64,000 nt of DNA from Branchiostoma floridae (GCF_000003815.2 NC_049987.1:14538266-14602265); one strand, 5' to 3'. Numbered from the stretch's first letter, positions 1 through 13,285 are shown. Notes: a model not told the origin generated them from the sequence alone. Numbers and translations are program-made.

Positions 1-311
1 CGGACTAACCTATCCAGATGGAAAATCCTTTAAGAAAGCTAGGTAATGTCCCATGGTAGAGCAAATTATCAGACCTTACAAGTCCATTGTATCTCCTCTT
101 TTCTACACCAAAAGAGCTGAGCATTGTTTTGACAATACAAGCTGGAAGCCAAGGGTAGAGAAGTGTGCTATTGATGGAAGATGCGCTACACAGGCACTTT
201 ATGGTCAGGATACACCATTAGGATAACGTTTCTTACAGGAATAGCCAGCTTAAGTGTACTTAACGAACCAGCGGCGACTCAAGTGTGTTTAACGAACCTA
301 CAGCAGAGTTA

Positions 312-630
312 GGACGGTTGGCTGCGAGAGCACCTAATGCATCTTCCTGAACTCGTCTCTTATACTTTTTGCTGGAGTTTCCAATGGATTCTCGGAAAGA
401 GAACTCGATATAGTGGTAAGGAAAGTCTAGTATTGGTCTCCTGAAGTAATATGTTTTTTCCTGTCAAGTTTGGACGGTTGGCTGCAAGAGCACCTAATGC
501 ATCTTCCTGAACTTGTATCTTGTGCTTTTTGCAAGACTTTCCAATGGATTCTCGGAAAGAGAACGAGATATAGTGGTAAGAAAAGTCTTGTATTGGTCTC
601 TCTTAAGTAATATGTTTTTTCCTGTCAAGG
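312..630. repeat. two-copy tandem duplication, period about 160 bp
   Basis: Copy 1 (312-471) and copy 2 (472-630) both start GGACGGTTGGCTGC and carry AGAGCACCTAATGCATCTTC, CCAATGGATTCTCGGAAAG and TAATATGTTTTTTCCTGTCA in the same order. The copies differ by scattered substitutions and a few indels. The duplicate continues as a degenerate CAATGGATTCTTGGAAGG echo just after copy 2. There is no coding potential. Confidence 0.85.
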
Positions 631-2240
631 AATCCTCAATGGATTCTTGGAAGGCAAACCTTACAGGAGTCAAGTCTTTATCTGAAAACTTCTTTTAGAA
701 AGGAATTCTCGGAATGGATGTCACTCTACGTAAAAGGTAGACAAGGTTGCTTTGGGGGGAGTTTTGTTCTAGGACTTAGAGCTTTTAAGAAGGATTTCTG
801 AAGACAGGTGTAAGACTTTGGTATCACCACAAAGGTCCCTTGGAGTTCCTTACTGATTCCCTCAATACCCGGTAAGGCCAGGAAGTCGTCTGAGGAATCT
901 TAAACCTTAATTCCATTGTCTTCTGGGAATTCAGCAATCTTGAAGATGTCTTAAGTAACTGCCATCTGGGGGTAGCTGAATTCTAGACTTGGAGGCTAGG
1001 GTCTAACCATAGTAAGGCAAGAAATAAAATGCACCTTTTCTAAAACACACCAAAACAATATTAGGATGTTGATTGACTTACTAGTATATTGCTGCTTTGT
1101 CTTAGACTTGTTCCTTCTTGTTATTCCAAGGGATTCCAGAAGATGACCTTTCGGATTCCTTTGATAGTCCAGTCAAGTTCATGGAATTCTGATAATTGTT
1201 TTCTGGACACCTGTTGCTAATGTATACACACATGTAGCTCTTGACATCAACAAGTGCAAAGAGAAAAAACTTAAGACCAAGCAGTTCTTTGATGAGATGG
1301 ACATTGCAGAATTTTTTTTATAATAATAATAATTTATGGGGCAAAAATGGTCACGAAATTGCAAGCAGTAAGACATTAGACACACAGTGATGTAACAGAA
1401 TAATGGTCATCTTTTAAGTCTGACTTAAGATGCTTTACAGTTATAAGACTGGATAGTATCATAGTCATCTTTGTCCTTCCTCAGCTTTCACCGTGAATGT
1501 AAATGCTTAGCTTGCAGAACACTAATACCATAGAGGCGTCCAAGTTGAAAAGCTATTCCAAACTCTTCCTTCACACAGTCAGTGCCTATAGACAACAGCA
1601 GGATGTTTTTATAGACTTCCAATCCAAGCAGTTGTAAGACAAACAAACAGCACCCTCCGCCAAAGCCAAGGACAAGAACAGGTAGCCACAGAATGTGCGG
1701 AAACGTGTCGACCGTCTGCGACCGCTGGGTGAGTCAGAGCGACCTCAGGACAAATTTGTCCCTTCCCTCTGGGCTATGGTACAGATAGAACTCCAGAAGG
1801 GTTTAGAGAAATGCCAGGCCCTGTAAGTAGTGAGGAGATGACAGCACCTGCTGGATTATTGGAAACAGACGCAGCTTTCCTAGAAATGAACGCTCAGTGA
1901 ACATGACTGTGACCTTAGCCATGACATTTGCTGTCTGTTTTTTTAACTTTGAATAAACAAGAAACCATGTATACCAGCTGTCTTTTGTGGTTGTTTTCTG
2001 TATTGTAATCACTTAATATTTATATCTTCATTACAGCTTCAAAGTTCCACTGGTAACTTTATTTAGCAGTCCTTTCATACTATTGGTTGTCAAACAATTT
2101 TAGCATAACCTAACATTTTGATTTTGCATAATTTATAACTGGAAAACTCTAACGCATCATCAGATGGGTCAATAAATGAATTAGAGAATGTCATATTCTG
2201 AATTTGCCATAACACATTATGACTATAAGTATTGAGGGCA
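631..2240. other. non-coding, no gene seen
   Basis: AT-rich sequence with no open frame that shows splice sites or a family motif. It contains several imperfect GGAATTC/GATTCC words between 690 and 1190 and a short TAA/AAT run near 1318-1335. I see nothing else to annotate. Confidence 0.5.
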
Positions 2241-2244
2241 GATT

Positions 2245-2330
2245 TTGCCTGATTCGTATTTGTACCCTGGTGATAATGTATCTCCCATATAGACTTCCTT
2301 GCAGGATTGCTGACCACTACACCACAGTAT
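2245..2330 (-). repeat. possible degenerate tRNA-derived SINE head
   Basis: On the minus strand GTGGTGTAGTGGTCAGCA (2308-2325) resembles the A box of a tRNA-type RNA polymerase III promoter. About 40 bases on, AATACGAATCAGG is a weak B-box candidate. The B box is interrupted compared with the GGTTCGAATCC consensus, so this is only a suggestion of a decayed SINE. Confidence 0.3.
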
Positions 2331-2706
2331 ATCTACTGCCCACTGCTCTAGCTGCCCACATGAATTCTCTATATCATCCCAAATCTCCTCCACATCTGAC
2401 CATGAAATGGCCACCATCTTTGTGCAAAGCCTTCAAACTGATAAGACTAATCCCGCAAATTCGAACACTTCCTTACTGGAAGCTTCCCTGGACTTAGTAA
2501 CTCCAGGGGCTCCCAGCATGGAGCTGGACATAGAGGGTGAGAACATGTCCCTGTCGTACTTTCCACAAGCTACGGATTCCCTAAAGCATAGGATTATGGC
2601 TGAAGTCGAAACTATGTGGTCTTGTCATATACGGAAATGGCAAACCATCTGTGTAAAGGGCCAGGCAGATCCAAGACAAAAGGAGAACAGTTGCAAACCT
2701 GTACAA

Positions 2707-2887
2707 CCTCTACATAAGGACCACCTGGCCAATGTAACCACTTTTTGGTGGTCCCTTAGATGATACTAGTATTTCCCTTTGACACAAGCATAAAGAATCC
2801 TAAGTGCAGTGGCCATCTGTCCACATGACCAGATTTTATCAGTTACATGAGTGTCTTTCTTGTCAGTTTTGACAGTATCTTTCAATG
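2707..2887 (-). repeat. dispersed repeat related to the CAGTCAAACCTGT MITE family
   Basis: This segment shares CTCTACATAAGG, CCACCTGGCCAATGT, ACCACTTTTTG, TGGTCCC, TTAGAT and CTGTCCACAT in order with 21219-21400, and more weakly with 17265-17440. The themes GGTGGCC/GGCCAC and 'CTCTAcAtAGG' also occur in the complete element at 25236-25413, so these are probably truncated or diverged relatives. No terminal repeats are preserved here. Confidence 0.65.
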
Positions 2888-3048
2888 CAAACGTAGCCAC
2901 TGCGCGCCACACTAGGTACTAACTACATACGTGTATATTGACTGTATAAGACCATATGAAATGTCCCAGACGATATTTGGGACAGTTAGGAAGTGTCCTC
3001 AGGTGACCTGCCGTGAAAACAGGATGTTGTAGGTGGTGGGATGATGAC

Positions 3049-3128
3049 TAGCCTGGTTACCAAACCCCAGCCCGATCTCAAGTATCTATTCAGATATTTT
3101 TGAGGTTGGGGTATGGTATCCAGGCTAG
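3049..3128. mobile_element. 80-bp hairpin MITE, AGCCTGG family, with 7-8 bp target duplication
   Basis: The sequence is an almost complete inverted repeat: it begins TAGCCTGGTTACCAAACCCC and ends with the complement of CTAGCCTGGATACCATACCC, around a centre near 3090. ATGATGAC flanks it on both sides (3041-3048 and 3129-3136). An 8-bp duplication and TAG-type ends suit a hAT-related MITE, but no transposase is present to prove it. A half copy of the same arm occurs at 43183 and a longer relative at 43774-44002. Confidence 0.8.
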
Positions 3129-3136
3129 ATGATGAC

Positions 3137-4254
3137 CTGTTACAGGGGGAAGGTGTGAATGGAGAGGATACAGACTTCCCTGGGTGTGGTCACATTCTGG
3201 TCACCATGGTAATCCTTGGACTGTTCCATTTTAGATATGTCCATGGGGATGACATGTTTTGCCCTTGTGGGAATGTATTTTTACACAACTTCACTTATTG
3301 CATTGCCTTCAACGGTCCCTTCTACTTGGTTGTCATTTTCTGTTAGCATTTTGATAAGGCATCTGTTTTAATTAAGGTTTTCATTGGATGTTTGTTCTTT
3401 TTATTTGTTATTCTTGTAAATTTTCAAATAGAATAATGGATATGCTATGCTCTTTTAAGAACCTTTGTGGTGATATCACCATTCTATATTAGCTTCACTG
3501 ATAGAACACTTACTACATGCTGGGACAGTAACTGCTATGAATAAGTAAATATTAAAAAATGATTGAAACATGTCATCTCCTGTCACATTCAGTTCCACAC
3601 ATCCAACATCTTATTTTCTTTGGATGCAAAGATTCATTTAAACAATTCTGTATCAAAGTGCAAGCTTAAGCCGTCGGTTCAGAAGGCTGACTCATCAGAA
3701 GGCTAATTAAGTCTTGTTGCTGTCCACCATGCCATATGAAACTTGACATTACATCTTATTTATAACGGACAGTCATACGGAATGTCCTAACCGTGCACAT
3801 TCCATGGGAACTATGGTGTTGACCACATCGCTAACTGAGAATAGTTTTCGACCACAGAATTATGAATAACATTATTATGAATGACATTTTTAATTGGTAC
3901 ATGTATGTACCGTATAGTTTCCCCTCAATATTTGTCTTTTTTCTGAAAGATATCTTACAGCTTACGTCTTATTTTGTTGCTCTTACGTGTAGGAATTGAC
4001 AACAATATCTTATCTATTGTAAAAGGTTTCAAGGTATTGAATATTATTCAATTTTACAAACCAGCTAAACCAACTGGTTGACTATTTGTTTATCAATACC
4101 TCAACTTGGCACATGTACAGGTGCAAAAGCACGGCCAATAGAATGGATTAAAATTCTTTTCTATGAAAAAATTGACGTATACACTGTAAAGTAGAGGTTG
4201 TCAGCATTTTACTCTACAGCCCAGTGAGGTGAATAAGGCACCAAAATACCCCAG
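3137..4254. other. non-coding, no gene seen
   Basis: AT-rich sequence. The only visible structures are short palindromic words such as GGTACATGTATGTACC at 3896-3911. No exon, RNA gene or complete transposon was recognised. Confidence 0.5.
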
Positions 4255-4440
4255 CTATTTGAGCCCGTGGCATACAGTACATAGTTCATGACCACATCCT
4301 CCCCTCGCTACAGCCACGGGGAATCTCGTTTCTCCGGGGGCCTGGGAAGTCGTTACGGGCCCCGATACCGGGTGTCCCCGCCACGTGCTGTACACCGCGC
4401 CTGTGGCTATATTAGGTCCCACGCAGCGTCGGTAAAAAAG
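4255..4440. other. GC-rich patch of unknown nature
   Basis: This stretch of about 180 bases is strongly GC-rich compared with its AT-rich surroundings and CpG-bearing, with CCACGGGGAATCTCG and CGGGCCCCGATACCGG. The minus strand stays open for 70 codons across it, but the translation shows no family motif. It could be a fragment of an old repeat, a small CpG island or an exon of an unrecognised gene. A further open frame on the plus strand (4472-4696) follows it and is equally unrecognised. Confidence 0.3.
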
Positions 4441-6259
4441 GAGGGCTGTTTTTGACGAAGTAAACATACTTGTGGCCTACAGAGGTTTTGGCAGTGTGAG
4501 TTGGTATGTTGAGTTGGGAAGTTTCGATAGCACAGCTGTTAAGGTGACAAGTGTGCGATATGAACGACCTATATTTTGGTCAATGTCGTTTGTCGTCGAA
4601 ACAGTTCCGTCGGGATGGATGATTCACCGGGAGAAACCTCGGCTGGAATTTTCTGTGTTTCCAAAACTGAAAGGGTGTAAAGGAATGGCAAAGTAAAGAA
4701 GATGTGTTATTCTTTTGTGAAAAATGTTAGTAAAACACTTCTGTTTGCTTACAAAACTACAGTATTTCGGTTACTGTTCTGGAGGGGGTCTCAGATATGG
4801 TTTGTTAGCATGGTTGTTCACCTGTAGTTTACAGAAGGCAATTTCTATTTTACGATTACATGGAACATCACTTAATCAGTGCTTGCCCTTCTTCTTTATG
4901 CACCGTGTGAGAACGCATGTACGTTGTAGCTGTCAGTGACCCGATAAGAGAAAAACCTAAACTGACTCCAAAAGCCATGGTTACAACACAGATACAGTAA
5001 TATTTTGGGGAGGGGGGCGGCGGCACATATCGTGCACGTGTGAACCATGCTGCTGTGTGTCACGACCCAGCTGTGTGTTCACAGGGACAGCTAGAGTTTA
5101 ACTGCTAAGTTTCTGCTACAGGCTCATGAACTTACTGTAGTATATCAAACTGATGTTTTTGTCATGCAATGGGAGAAAGCAGCAGAATTTTACGACCTAT
5201 CTACTACTAAAAAATCACAACCATACAACACACATGTAGCATGTTGAGAGCTGGATTTTTGGCTGCGGCACTGTTACACTGTAGTAGTATAGTTGGACTT
5301 GGGGGTTCATTATCAAACTTGACATTCGTTTTCCACACCCCTACGAAGCTACCAAATAACATAACATCCATCCACAGCTTGTCTAGTCATTTTATCCACA
5401 GACAGACATACAGGTGACAATATCTATAACATAACCTTCTTGGGGAAGGTAAAAGTGCATTCAAAAGAGTGATCATTGCTGGAAGTTTGACATATATACA
5501 AACTGGCTGTAAACTGCTAAGGAGTCTTTCGCTCTATCTATGGCCTTGGCTAGTACTTGTACTACAGATGTATATATCATCTAGCCTGTCAGTACAAGCT
5601 GTTGTCAAGGGCGACACAGTAGCAGCAGTAGCAGCCAACAGGAGGACCTGGGGTCATCTGAGTCAGCTGACCTTTGATAACCCATTGGAACTACATGACT
5701 GTGTTTCCATAGCCTGCTACTGTGCTACATTACATGTATATTGTGTTAAAGAATAATCCAAAACCTTTTCTAACATGCTGATAAAATATCTCATGTCGAT
5801 AGATTTGTATACTGGTAGCAAACACATAGGGAACTTAATTGATGAAACTAGCAAATTCAAATCATAGTGCCAGTGACAAAACAGAAAAACAAAATAAATA
5901 TTAAAATTCTGTGTATCAAATTATAATATAATCTTATTATATCAGGTGGGCTAGTTGTGGGTATCAGTATCTTTTTTAACAACAAACTTTAGCAACCTTA
6001 TGATGTACATATATATATTAACCTGTTTTTGCATGTTAGAGTTGCAACATCTAAAGATATAGTCAAATCGGCCAGTGGCATCGAGTCCCTTGAAATAAAA
6101 ATGTATGATCATATACATAAACATATGATAATGTAACAGTTCAAATGTTGACTTATTCTCCCTGAAATATTTTAGCGTTACCAACAGACAATGCAGAGTA
6201 GGAACACCATACATGTATTTGAAAGCACACAAGTCGCTGTGGTAGTAACAACAGTTTAT

Positions 6260-6353
6260 AAGACTTGTTGAACCTGGGCAGTGATGTGAGAGAGAATAGT
6301 TTGTTTTTAGACTTGTTGAACCTAGGTAATGATGTGAGAGAGAGTAGTTTGTC
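6260..6353. repeat. tandem duplication, 49-bp period
   Basis: AGACTTGTTGAACCT, then GATGTGAGAGAGA and TAGTTTGT, occur at 6260-6304 and again at 6309-6353 with few differences. The sequence is non-coding. The repeated GTGAGA words mimic splice donors but no exon reading frame leads into them. Confidence 0.8.
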
Positions 6354-9300
6354 CTACATGTAGTTGACACAGCTAGCCTGTCCTGCCCACATGACCCTGG
6401 AGGTCAGCACAAGTTTGTTCAGGAGACTTCTACACAGAAACTGGAGCTGACAAACTTCCCCCCAGCTGTCAGGTGCTGACTTTGGGACTGGAACAACTGC
6501 TACTGCTACTGAACTTGATTTCACACTCCGCAAATTGATTTGGAAAGACATTTTCAAATTTGATTGATTTGACTTGATTTATTAAAATCGCAAACAGTAC
6601 AATACAAGTGGGTCACAGGCAGCAGTATGCTAGTGTCGTGGCCCACAAATGAAAAAGTCAACATATTGGAATTTCTGCCTTTTCTAACATTTAAAGGTAC
6701 AGTACTAGGTTATGCAATGTTTTTGAACAAGCAAATTTCATTGTATATTTTCATATCTTTCTTTTTGTCTTGATATATCAAGGTATGTGTTAACAATTTT
6801 TTTGTCAGTTTCTGGTGTCATGTATCTTTCCAAATGAATATTCAACTGTCAATAATGTCATCTCTGATTAGAATTAGGTATACTGTGAATGTTAATATGA
6901 CCAATTCAGAATACTTGCACAGTTTTAATGACATTCAGATCTACATGTAGAATCTATGTGAACAACATTGTCCTTCTAATTATAATATAGGGAATTTTTA
7001 GGAGTTGAGTCAAGAAAATATATGTAATGAATTTTTTTTAGGATTAGAGTCCTCCAACAACACATTTTTGCTCACATTTCCCAACAATTCATAATGCACC
7101 TTTATATGATTAGATACACTATTTGAGAGGAATGATTCCTATTCAACATTAAGCTTCAAACCTAAGGTCTGGCTCAGCCCCAGTAGGAAAGAAATTTTAA
7201 ATTCTTCAGTATATTAAAAAAACTTTCACCAAAGCCACACCATTCTGTTTCTGTTCCACTGGTGTGTGAAATTTTTATGGAGACCAACGTGTGAAAAGTT
7301 ATGTCTAATTCTGTGCCAAGTGGCAGTGCCAGTGGTTTCATAGAGCAACACCTATCCCTGTCATCTCTGCAATGCCAGGCATGGAGAGAAAAGGAAGCCG
7401 AATTCGTCGCCAGCAATCCTACCGCCCACACAGAAATACGACAAATACCTGCACCGAGAAGTGGGGCAGCGGGCTGCCAAAACGTCGCTTCTAAAATAGA
7501 CTTCCCTTCTATTCTGGTCCTTCAAAAGTTCTAAAATAGATCGCAAAGCCTATCAAAGAGGTCGCAAAAATAAAGGCCTGAAGTTTTGTGATCCAAGTCG
7601 GATGTTGGGATGTCTAATATGAGATAAGAATGTGGAACATGCATTGAACTGACTTACATTCAAAACTCAGGGCTCGAAACCATGGCCATGTAGCATTATT
7701 TAGAAGAGGACAATGTTTTACCTTGGTACCTACATTTTTGTATATAACTGTTCTAGGTATAACATGTCACTTTCCTTCTTAACTTACAATACTTTCTTGT
7801 CCCAAAAATGCTAGCAAGAATAGCAAAGAAAGAACTTTGATCATCAGTATTTTTGTTTTCCACTTGAAGGCCTCGTTACCAATGTTATCTTAGAGATGAC
7901 ATGTCTTAATGGTTTAATCCTGGTCCAAATCCGCACTCCATCGCCGGGCCATGTTTTGAAAACAGAGCTCCGAACCACATCCTTGTTTATTATTCACCAC
8001 TACATGCTTGGCATTCTCCTTGACATTGAACTTCACTCAACGGTTTCTGTACTATTGTGAGGGAGGTTTAAACAGATTTCTGCTTTAAATTATAGTTAAT
8101 TATGGAATCTACCCTTAATAACAGAAACATATAAGTCCTTTGGGGCATTGAAAACATTATCTGAAAAGGTACACAAAATTATACAGTAACCATAACTTTG
8201 TCTTTCTAGCCCCTTTTATGTTCCCCATAAATGTCTTTGTTTTCATTCCTAAACAGTCAACCTGCCCAAGGGTTATATAGTTTGATATTTATACATCTTA
8301 GCGATGTGAGAAATGTGCAGAAACAATCCTTGCAATGTCAGCTGCACCTGTTTTGTTGTTCTGTTATCTGAGTGGTTTGGACCTGTCCCATGATGCCTTG
8401 CAGATGTTAGATGTGGCTGAGGAAGTCTTAGAGATTTAATTGGCTCAAAGCAGATAGGAAATCAGTTAATCACTTGATCAGTTGTGGAGGTGGTTTTAAT
8501 TTTAAAGATAATTGATTTCATGATGGAGGGTAAAGTGAAATGGTAGATTGTATGACCATTTGTTTTCATTGCCTAACGAATTCTTGACTTTAAACTCACA
8601 TAACTGTGGACAGGCATATTTTGTCAAAGCCAAGGCCATAAAACCAGAAGTATTCACCTTTTCCTTGGCTTACATCACCTTTTTGACCTTCATAGGAAAG
8701 TGCAAGGTCAAGTGACCACAATACAAGTGACCCGATTCAGCTGAACTGTAAAAACAATACATCATTTAACCATTTTATTGCTGCCTAATCCCTCAGCTGA
8801 TACAAAGTTGGTGTTTAAAGGCTACCTTAGCCTTGAGAAGGTTAACCCCAGGTTTACAATGATATAACCTATTAGGAAGTGGAGCTGTGTGTAATTGACA
8901 AGGCACAAGAGAGAAGCGGCCACCAAGGTAGAGAGATTTGCACACAGATCCATGACTCCCACTGAGAGCTGTTCAAAGACAAGTCACAGGTGCATCTTCA
9001 AGGGTCACTTCTCAAACCTGACCCGCTTTCCTGCCTCAAGACAGAACCCAACACTTAGGAGGAAAAGCAGATCTGTATTACACCCCTGTGGAAGATTAAG
9101 AACAGATTTGTCAGACACAGTTTCACTCCAGAGGTCACAGCATCCCCTCCCCAATGTCACAGTGTCTTACACCCCCACACATGACATCACTGCTTTCCCT
9201 ACAGATGTTTTTCCTTTGTTGGACAAATATGGCTTTGACCTCCAGTTGGGGTCTTTTAAGATATAGTACCCCGCCGTTATCTTAAAACAAAGCTATCACC

Positions 9301-10276
9301 ACAAAACAACATTCCTCTTTCAACAGAAAGGTTCACTTCTTCAGAAAAGTTGTTGAACACAAAACAGGCTAGACTCAGAACAGTGACATTCCTTGCACCT
9401 GCTACAACACCTGTTAAGATTTAACCATCTGACATCCTGCTTTCCTGATGTATAATATAACCTGCCTGTGTCAACAAATAACTCATGGAACACAAGTGAC
9501 ATTGACCTGAACCAGTTAACCTTGAAATTCTATATTTGATGTAGTATCTTGGCCATTGTTTATATCAAACCAAGATGTTTTTCAAGAGTTTTGAATTCTC
9601 CTATTGTTCTTTGCTTCTCACCCTTATCACTTAATTGAAATGAAGTATTTGCACATCTTAATGTGACATGTGTCCTCAGAAAGGAATCTGAACCTTCAGA
9701 AGCTGTCAAGAAATGTTAGGTAGAAGCTTCATCGGGACAATGGTGCTAATCATTATTTCTGCTGATACATGGGAAATTTTCCCACACTTTCTTACACTTT
9801 AAGTCCTGAATGTGTAGAAGAACAAGAAGAATGCATTTCAGTGCTTAAAACTTTATTCGTTTCCAGAACTATTAGACTAACAGGAATTGTTTATTACCAA
9901 ATTAGGTAGTAACCTGTTCATTAGAAAGCTTTTAAGAAGAGTTAGACATGCACTCTGGAGGTGTGATATGCTGACTTCCTTCGAAATCGCCAATGGGCGC
10001 TATTAACAAAGTAGTGCGTAAAACGTACTGGTACCAGGAATGTTGTAGGTTCTTAACTTGAGAAACCGGGTAAACCCCCTAGCAGCTTTCTTTCAACTGC
10101 AGATTATAAAGCATTCAAATCCTACCATGAGGATGACTAGCTGGGTCAAACTATTTTTTGGTCTGGCACAGATATAAACTTTTTTGTTTTCTGTCTAGAT
10201 TTTTTTGGAAGGTCTCTTATGAAAATTTTTTGCCCTGCCAAATTTTGAAAGGTCACAGTTTACTTAAGATTCCGCG

Positions 10277-10480
10277 TTGAACCCCAGATTATGCCCGAGA
10301 GGAAACGTCACCCCTGTGCTAGCCCACACAGGAAAGATGGGTAAGAAGAACAAACTGGAGCAGGGGAAAGTAAACCTGTGGAGGAAATGGTCCCACTGGT
10401 GGTGCGGCCGCGGGAGATCGTGGTACGATCTGGTACCAGGTACGGAGAGGTCCGCCCCCAGGATTAATGCTAATGACTGA
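10277..10480 (+). other. unidentified GC-rich open frame, weak exon candidate
   Basis: A 67-codon open frame lies in a locally GC-rich patch that includes a CGGCCGCGGG core. An internal ATG (10337) gives MGKKNKLEQGKVNLWRKW and continues to a TGA near 10480. A GTACCAG|GTACGG junction inside it could act as a donor. The translation matches no family I know and there is no clear acceptor upstream. It may be an exon of an unrecognised gene, a repeat fragment or chance. Confidence 0.2.
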
Positions 10481-11787
10481 GGATTCTTAACCCCTTGTGT
10501 ACATGTACTTTGGATGACTTTTTCATCAATACAACGTACACAGTCCCAAAGAAAGAGAACATAGATATATCAAAATGTTTTTGGACAGGACCTACAAAGT
10601 AAGAAGTAAGATTAATTTTGTGTTGATCAAATTGAAGGGTTTTTAAGGATCTTCTACCATTGCAAGATAAGACCAAATCAAACATCCTTTTCTTATTCTA
10701 CCTCTATAGTGATATGTATAAAGGTTGCAAAAAATTACAAGATAACGTCTCATGGAAAAATGTTGCTGGTTTTAATGGTTTTAGATATTGGGCACAATTG
10801 ATAAGATAGCAACAGTCAGAGATGCTGAGAAATTTCAAGTTCAAATCAACATGCCAGCTTGCTATCAAGGGCGGACACTGAACAAAGAGCTCAGGATTCA
10901 ATTGGCCTTGAACTCTGGAGTGTTGGGATGCCACAGTGTCCCACTGACCCCCACACAGATAGAAACTAAATAGCACGCCTGTCCGAAACTGTTAGAATCC
11001 AAGAAATGTGCCAGCAACTAGGGCTATATAAATGTAAGTATTTGTTTGAGGTAACTTGACATTATGGTTTTGAGAAATGTGTGTGAAAAAAAAGAATGCA
11101 AAAGTCTGAGGCAGTGACCTTAAGATCCAATTAAAACTTCTTAAATATTTTCAAACATTATGATGGTACAAATTGCTTTCTTGGCAGAGGTCTGTGTTCT
11201 GTAAGTGCTATTCTAAATTGTGTGTTGTAAGGCGTCAACAAACTTAAACAAGATGTCAACGTCTCGTGGCCCCAGAATACAAGAACTTTGCCAAGGAGGG
11301 CCAGGATGTGGTGTGCCCTTCAAAACACCAAACCACACTCCGACCAGATGATGGCTCCACTCCCTACACAGTGTGTGGAGGTAATGTAAAGATATTAGAG
11401 CGCTGGTGCCAAGAAGTCGTGTGTATGTGTATGTGCGTGGGTTGGGTCTGTGGATGGTACAAGCCCGTACCACAAACAGGCTGACCCACGTGTGGTGAAG
11501 ACAGTTTCCTCCACTGTTATTAGATATTGGCTGACAAACCTGTATGCCACATGGACAGTTTTTTTTTTTAAAGGACTGCCCTTTGAATTAATATTAATGC
11601 TTGCACATTAGAACAATCATTCAATCTAAAATCTTACTAAACTGATCCCATGACCATACCCACCTTCGTCAAAAGCTAAAAATGCGAAATTATAACATAA
11701 AGATGAAAATGTTTTGCTGGACATACGGCCACTCTCCAATTGGTCAAACTACTAATTGCCAAGCTATCATTAGGTGAACTGCTAATT

Positions 11788-11988
11788 GAGGGTCTGCATG
11801 GGAAGTTCCGACAACGATTTACGCTGAATTTAAAAGAACCCCCTACGTATTACGCTAAATCAAGGAAGGCAATTACGCTAAATTTGGTCGCCTCGCTACG
11901 AATTACGTAGATAAGATGGTTTTCCCTACGAATTACGGGAAATAAAATTGGCTGCCTACGCCTTACGTAAAAGAGCATGCAGACCCTC
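11788..11988. mobile_element. 201-bp non-autonomous inverted-repeat element (GAGGG/TACGCTAAAT family)
   Basis: The ends are GAGGGTCTGCATG and its complement, flanked by 6-bp CTAATT on both sides (11782-11787 and 11989-11994). The interior is packed with short repeats of the type TTACGCTAAAT, CTACGAATTACG and CCTACGCCTTACG in both orientations. It shares terminal GAGGG, a left CGACAACG word, a right CTTTTNCGTA word and the internal repeats with the larger element at 18148-19597, so both belong to one family. It has no coding capacity. Confidence 0.85.
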
Positions 11989-11994
11989 CTAATT

Positions 11995-13195
11995 GTGACT
12001 TACAGTCAGCATTAGTGTAGGAAACAGGAACATTTTGACCACTGTCTGCTCATCTTTTATGAAGTTTAGTTTTTATATTTAAATGTTGACTAGTTTTCAT
12101 AAGTTTACTTTTTCAATCAGCACAAATCTTTCACTTTGTAATAAAAATGGATTCAGCCCAGACACGTTGAAGTCTGTCTTTTCAATCAGAAGATGACTAC
12201 TGTATTTGTCACCCAATTTGTTACTAAAACTTTAGGTCATTGACCCAAACTCTTATTATCATCTGGCTGACTACCCTACAAGGTTGAGAAGTACTCATGT
12301 CTATAATCTTATCATAGGATTTAAAGGTGATTCACAGTGCCTGCTGTGAAGGAAGAAATGATTGTGTCTTCCTTTTGTCTTCAGTCCTTCCTGCCCCACA
12401 TGAGTTGAGCCACTGCAGGTGTCTTTGGGTTTGTCATCATTCTCAGGTCATTGTACCAGATACCAGGTCATTGAACTCTAGGATTCTTCAATATATGGTA
12501 TACATAACGGTTCAAAAAGCTATATGCAGAAGAACGCTACATGTATGCAAGTTTACCCAGAATGCCGTCAGTTTGCGAACATACAATGATCATGATACAT
12601 ATGAGCCCCTGCCCAAAGAAGTTGTAAGACTGCAGTATAATTTTCTGTTACCTGCGGCTATATTAATTTTATACATACTCATGATCATGTGGTTGATAGA
12701 AATTATCCTTTGAAAATATGTCCTGAAAATTGAGCCATCTCATTACTGAAAGGTTGTCTTAGACCCTTGTCAGTGGTTACTTCTGTCACGGCCTACTTGA
12801 AAAATCTATGACTTTGAAATAAATAGCACAACAACATATATGATGATAGTTACTAGCCCCCTGTTGTAGTGATAGTACCTCTCTTTGGCACATGAGCTAT
12901 AGAAATGGAGATGGACACGGCCCTATATAGAGAAAGGTGTTAAACAGATAACAGTTAACTTCAACTAACATTCAGTACATAGAATTCAGGTGTCTAGTTT
13001 TTGGAAAGCAATGGATTACTGAGAAAATTTGCAGAACCTATAGCTAGTGTATACAGTTTGCAACTGATTATTTACAATGTCAGACTTTGCTTGACTATGT
13101 CGGAAACCCACAGCAACTGTCCCACTTTTCTACAGGAAACCCAGGTAGCCAGCGGTTCTTGGGTGGTTATCTTAGGATCAGGACCCTTAAAGATG
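11995..13195. other. non-coding, no gene seen
   Basis: AT-rich sequence without a recognisable exon. The longest open frame (12327-12713) has no domain and ends in AT-rich hydrophobic codons. Nothing else is supported. Confidence 0.5.
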
Positions 13196-13199
13196 CTTC

Positions 13200-13285
13200 C
13201 TGGTACAAAGGTCTTTGAACTCAGGACCATCTTAGATGTGGTTTTCAGTCCCAAAGTCTAAACCACTGCAGAAATGGTGCTGGTT
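13200..13285 (-). repeat. tRNA-derived SINE head (candidate)
   Basis: Read on the minus strand, GCAGTGGTTTAGACTTTGGG resembles a tRNA A-box region and TGAGTTCAAAG (13212-13222 on the plus strand) resembles a B box, at tRNA-like spacing. The intervening sequence does not fold as a clean tRNA, so this is more likely a SINE head than a functional tRNA gene. Confidence 0.5.

Larger units (their letters stand above)
4700..11787. other. long non-coding stretch
   Basis: Mostly AT-rich sequence without recognisable exons. It holds a small tandem duplication at 6260-6353, a repeat-like TTGATTTGACTTGATTTATT tail at 6562-6581, a somewhat GC-richer patch at 8.9-9.25 kb and the ORF patches at 10.28-10.48 and 11.25-11.48 kb, none with identifiable domains. 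No RNA gene was recognised. Confidence 0.5.

Noticed and set aside
2219-2763. Three overlapping open frames on both strands
   Set aside because: They overlap a tRNA-derived-like segment and a dispersed repeat; no domain in any frame.
4472-4696. 74-codon plus-strand open frame after a GC-rich patch
   Set aside because: No family motif and no clear splice or promoter context; composition drops to background within it.
6260-6360. ATGATGTGAGAG as the donor of the missing SPT3 exon upstream of exon A
   Set aside because: The phase would fit, but the preceding codons do not encode the expected Glu-Leu/Ile-Gln-x-Met and the sequence is a tandem duplication.
8895-9266. 123-codon plus-strand open frame, one of the longest in the window
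   Set aside because: No recognisable domain, basic residues reflect base bias, and no start context or neighbouring exons. A conserved non-coding patch or chance is more likely.
11266-11484. Open frame with a possible donor (GGAG|GTAATG) that could be an exon
   Set aside because: Translation matches no family, minus strand is equally open and the acceptor side is weak.
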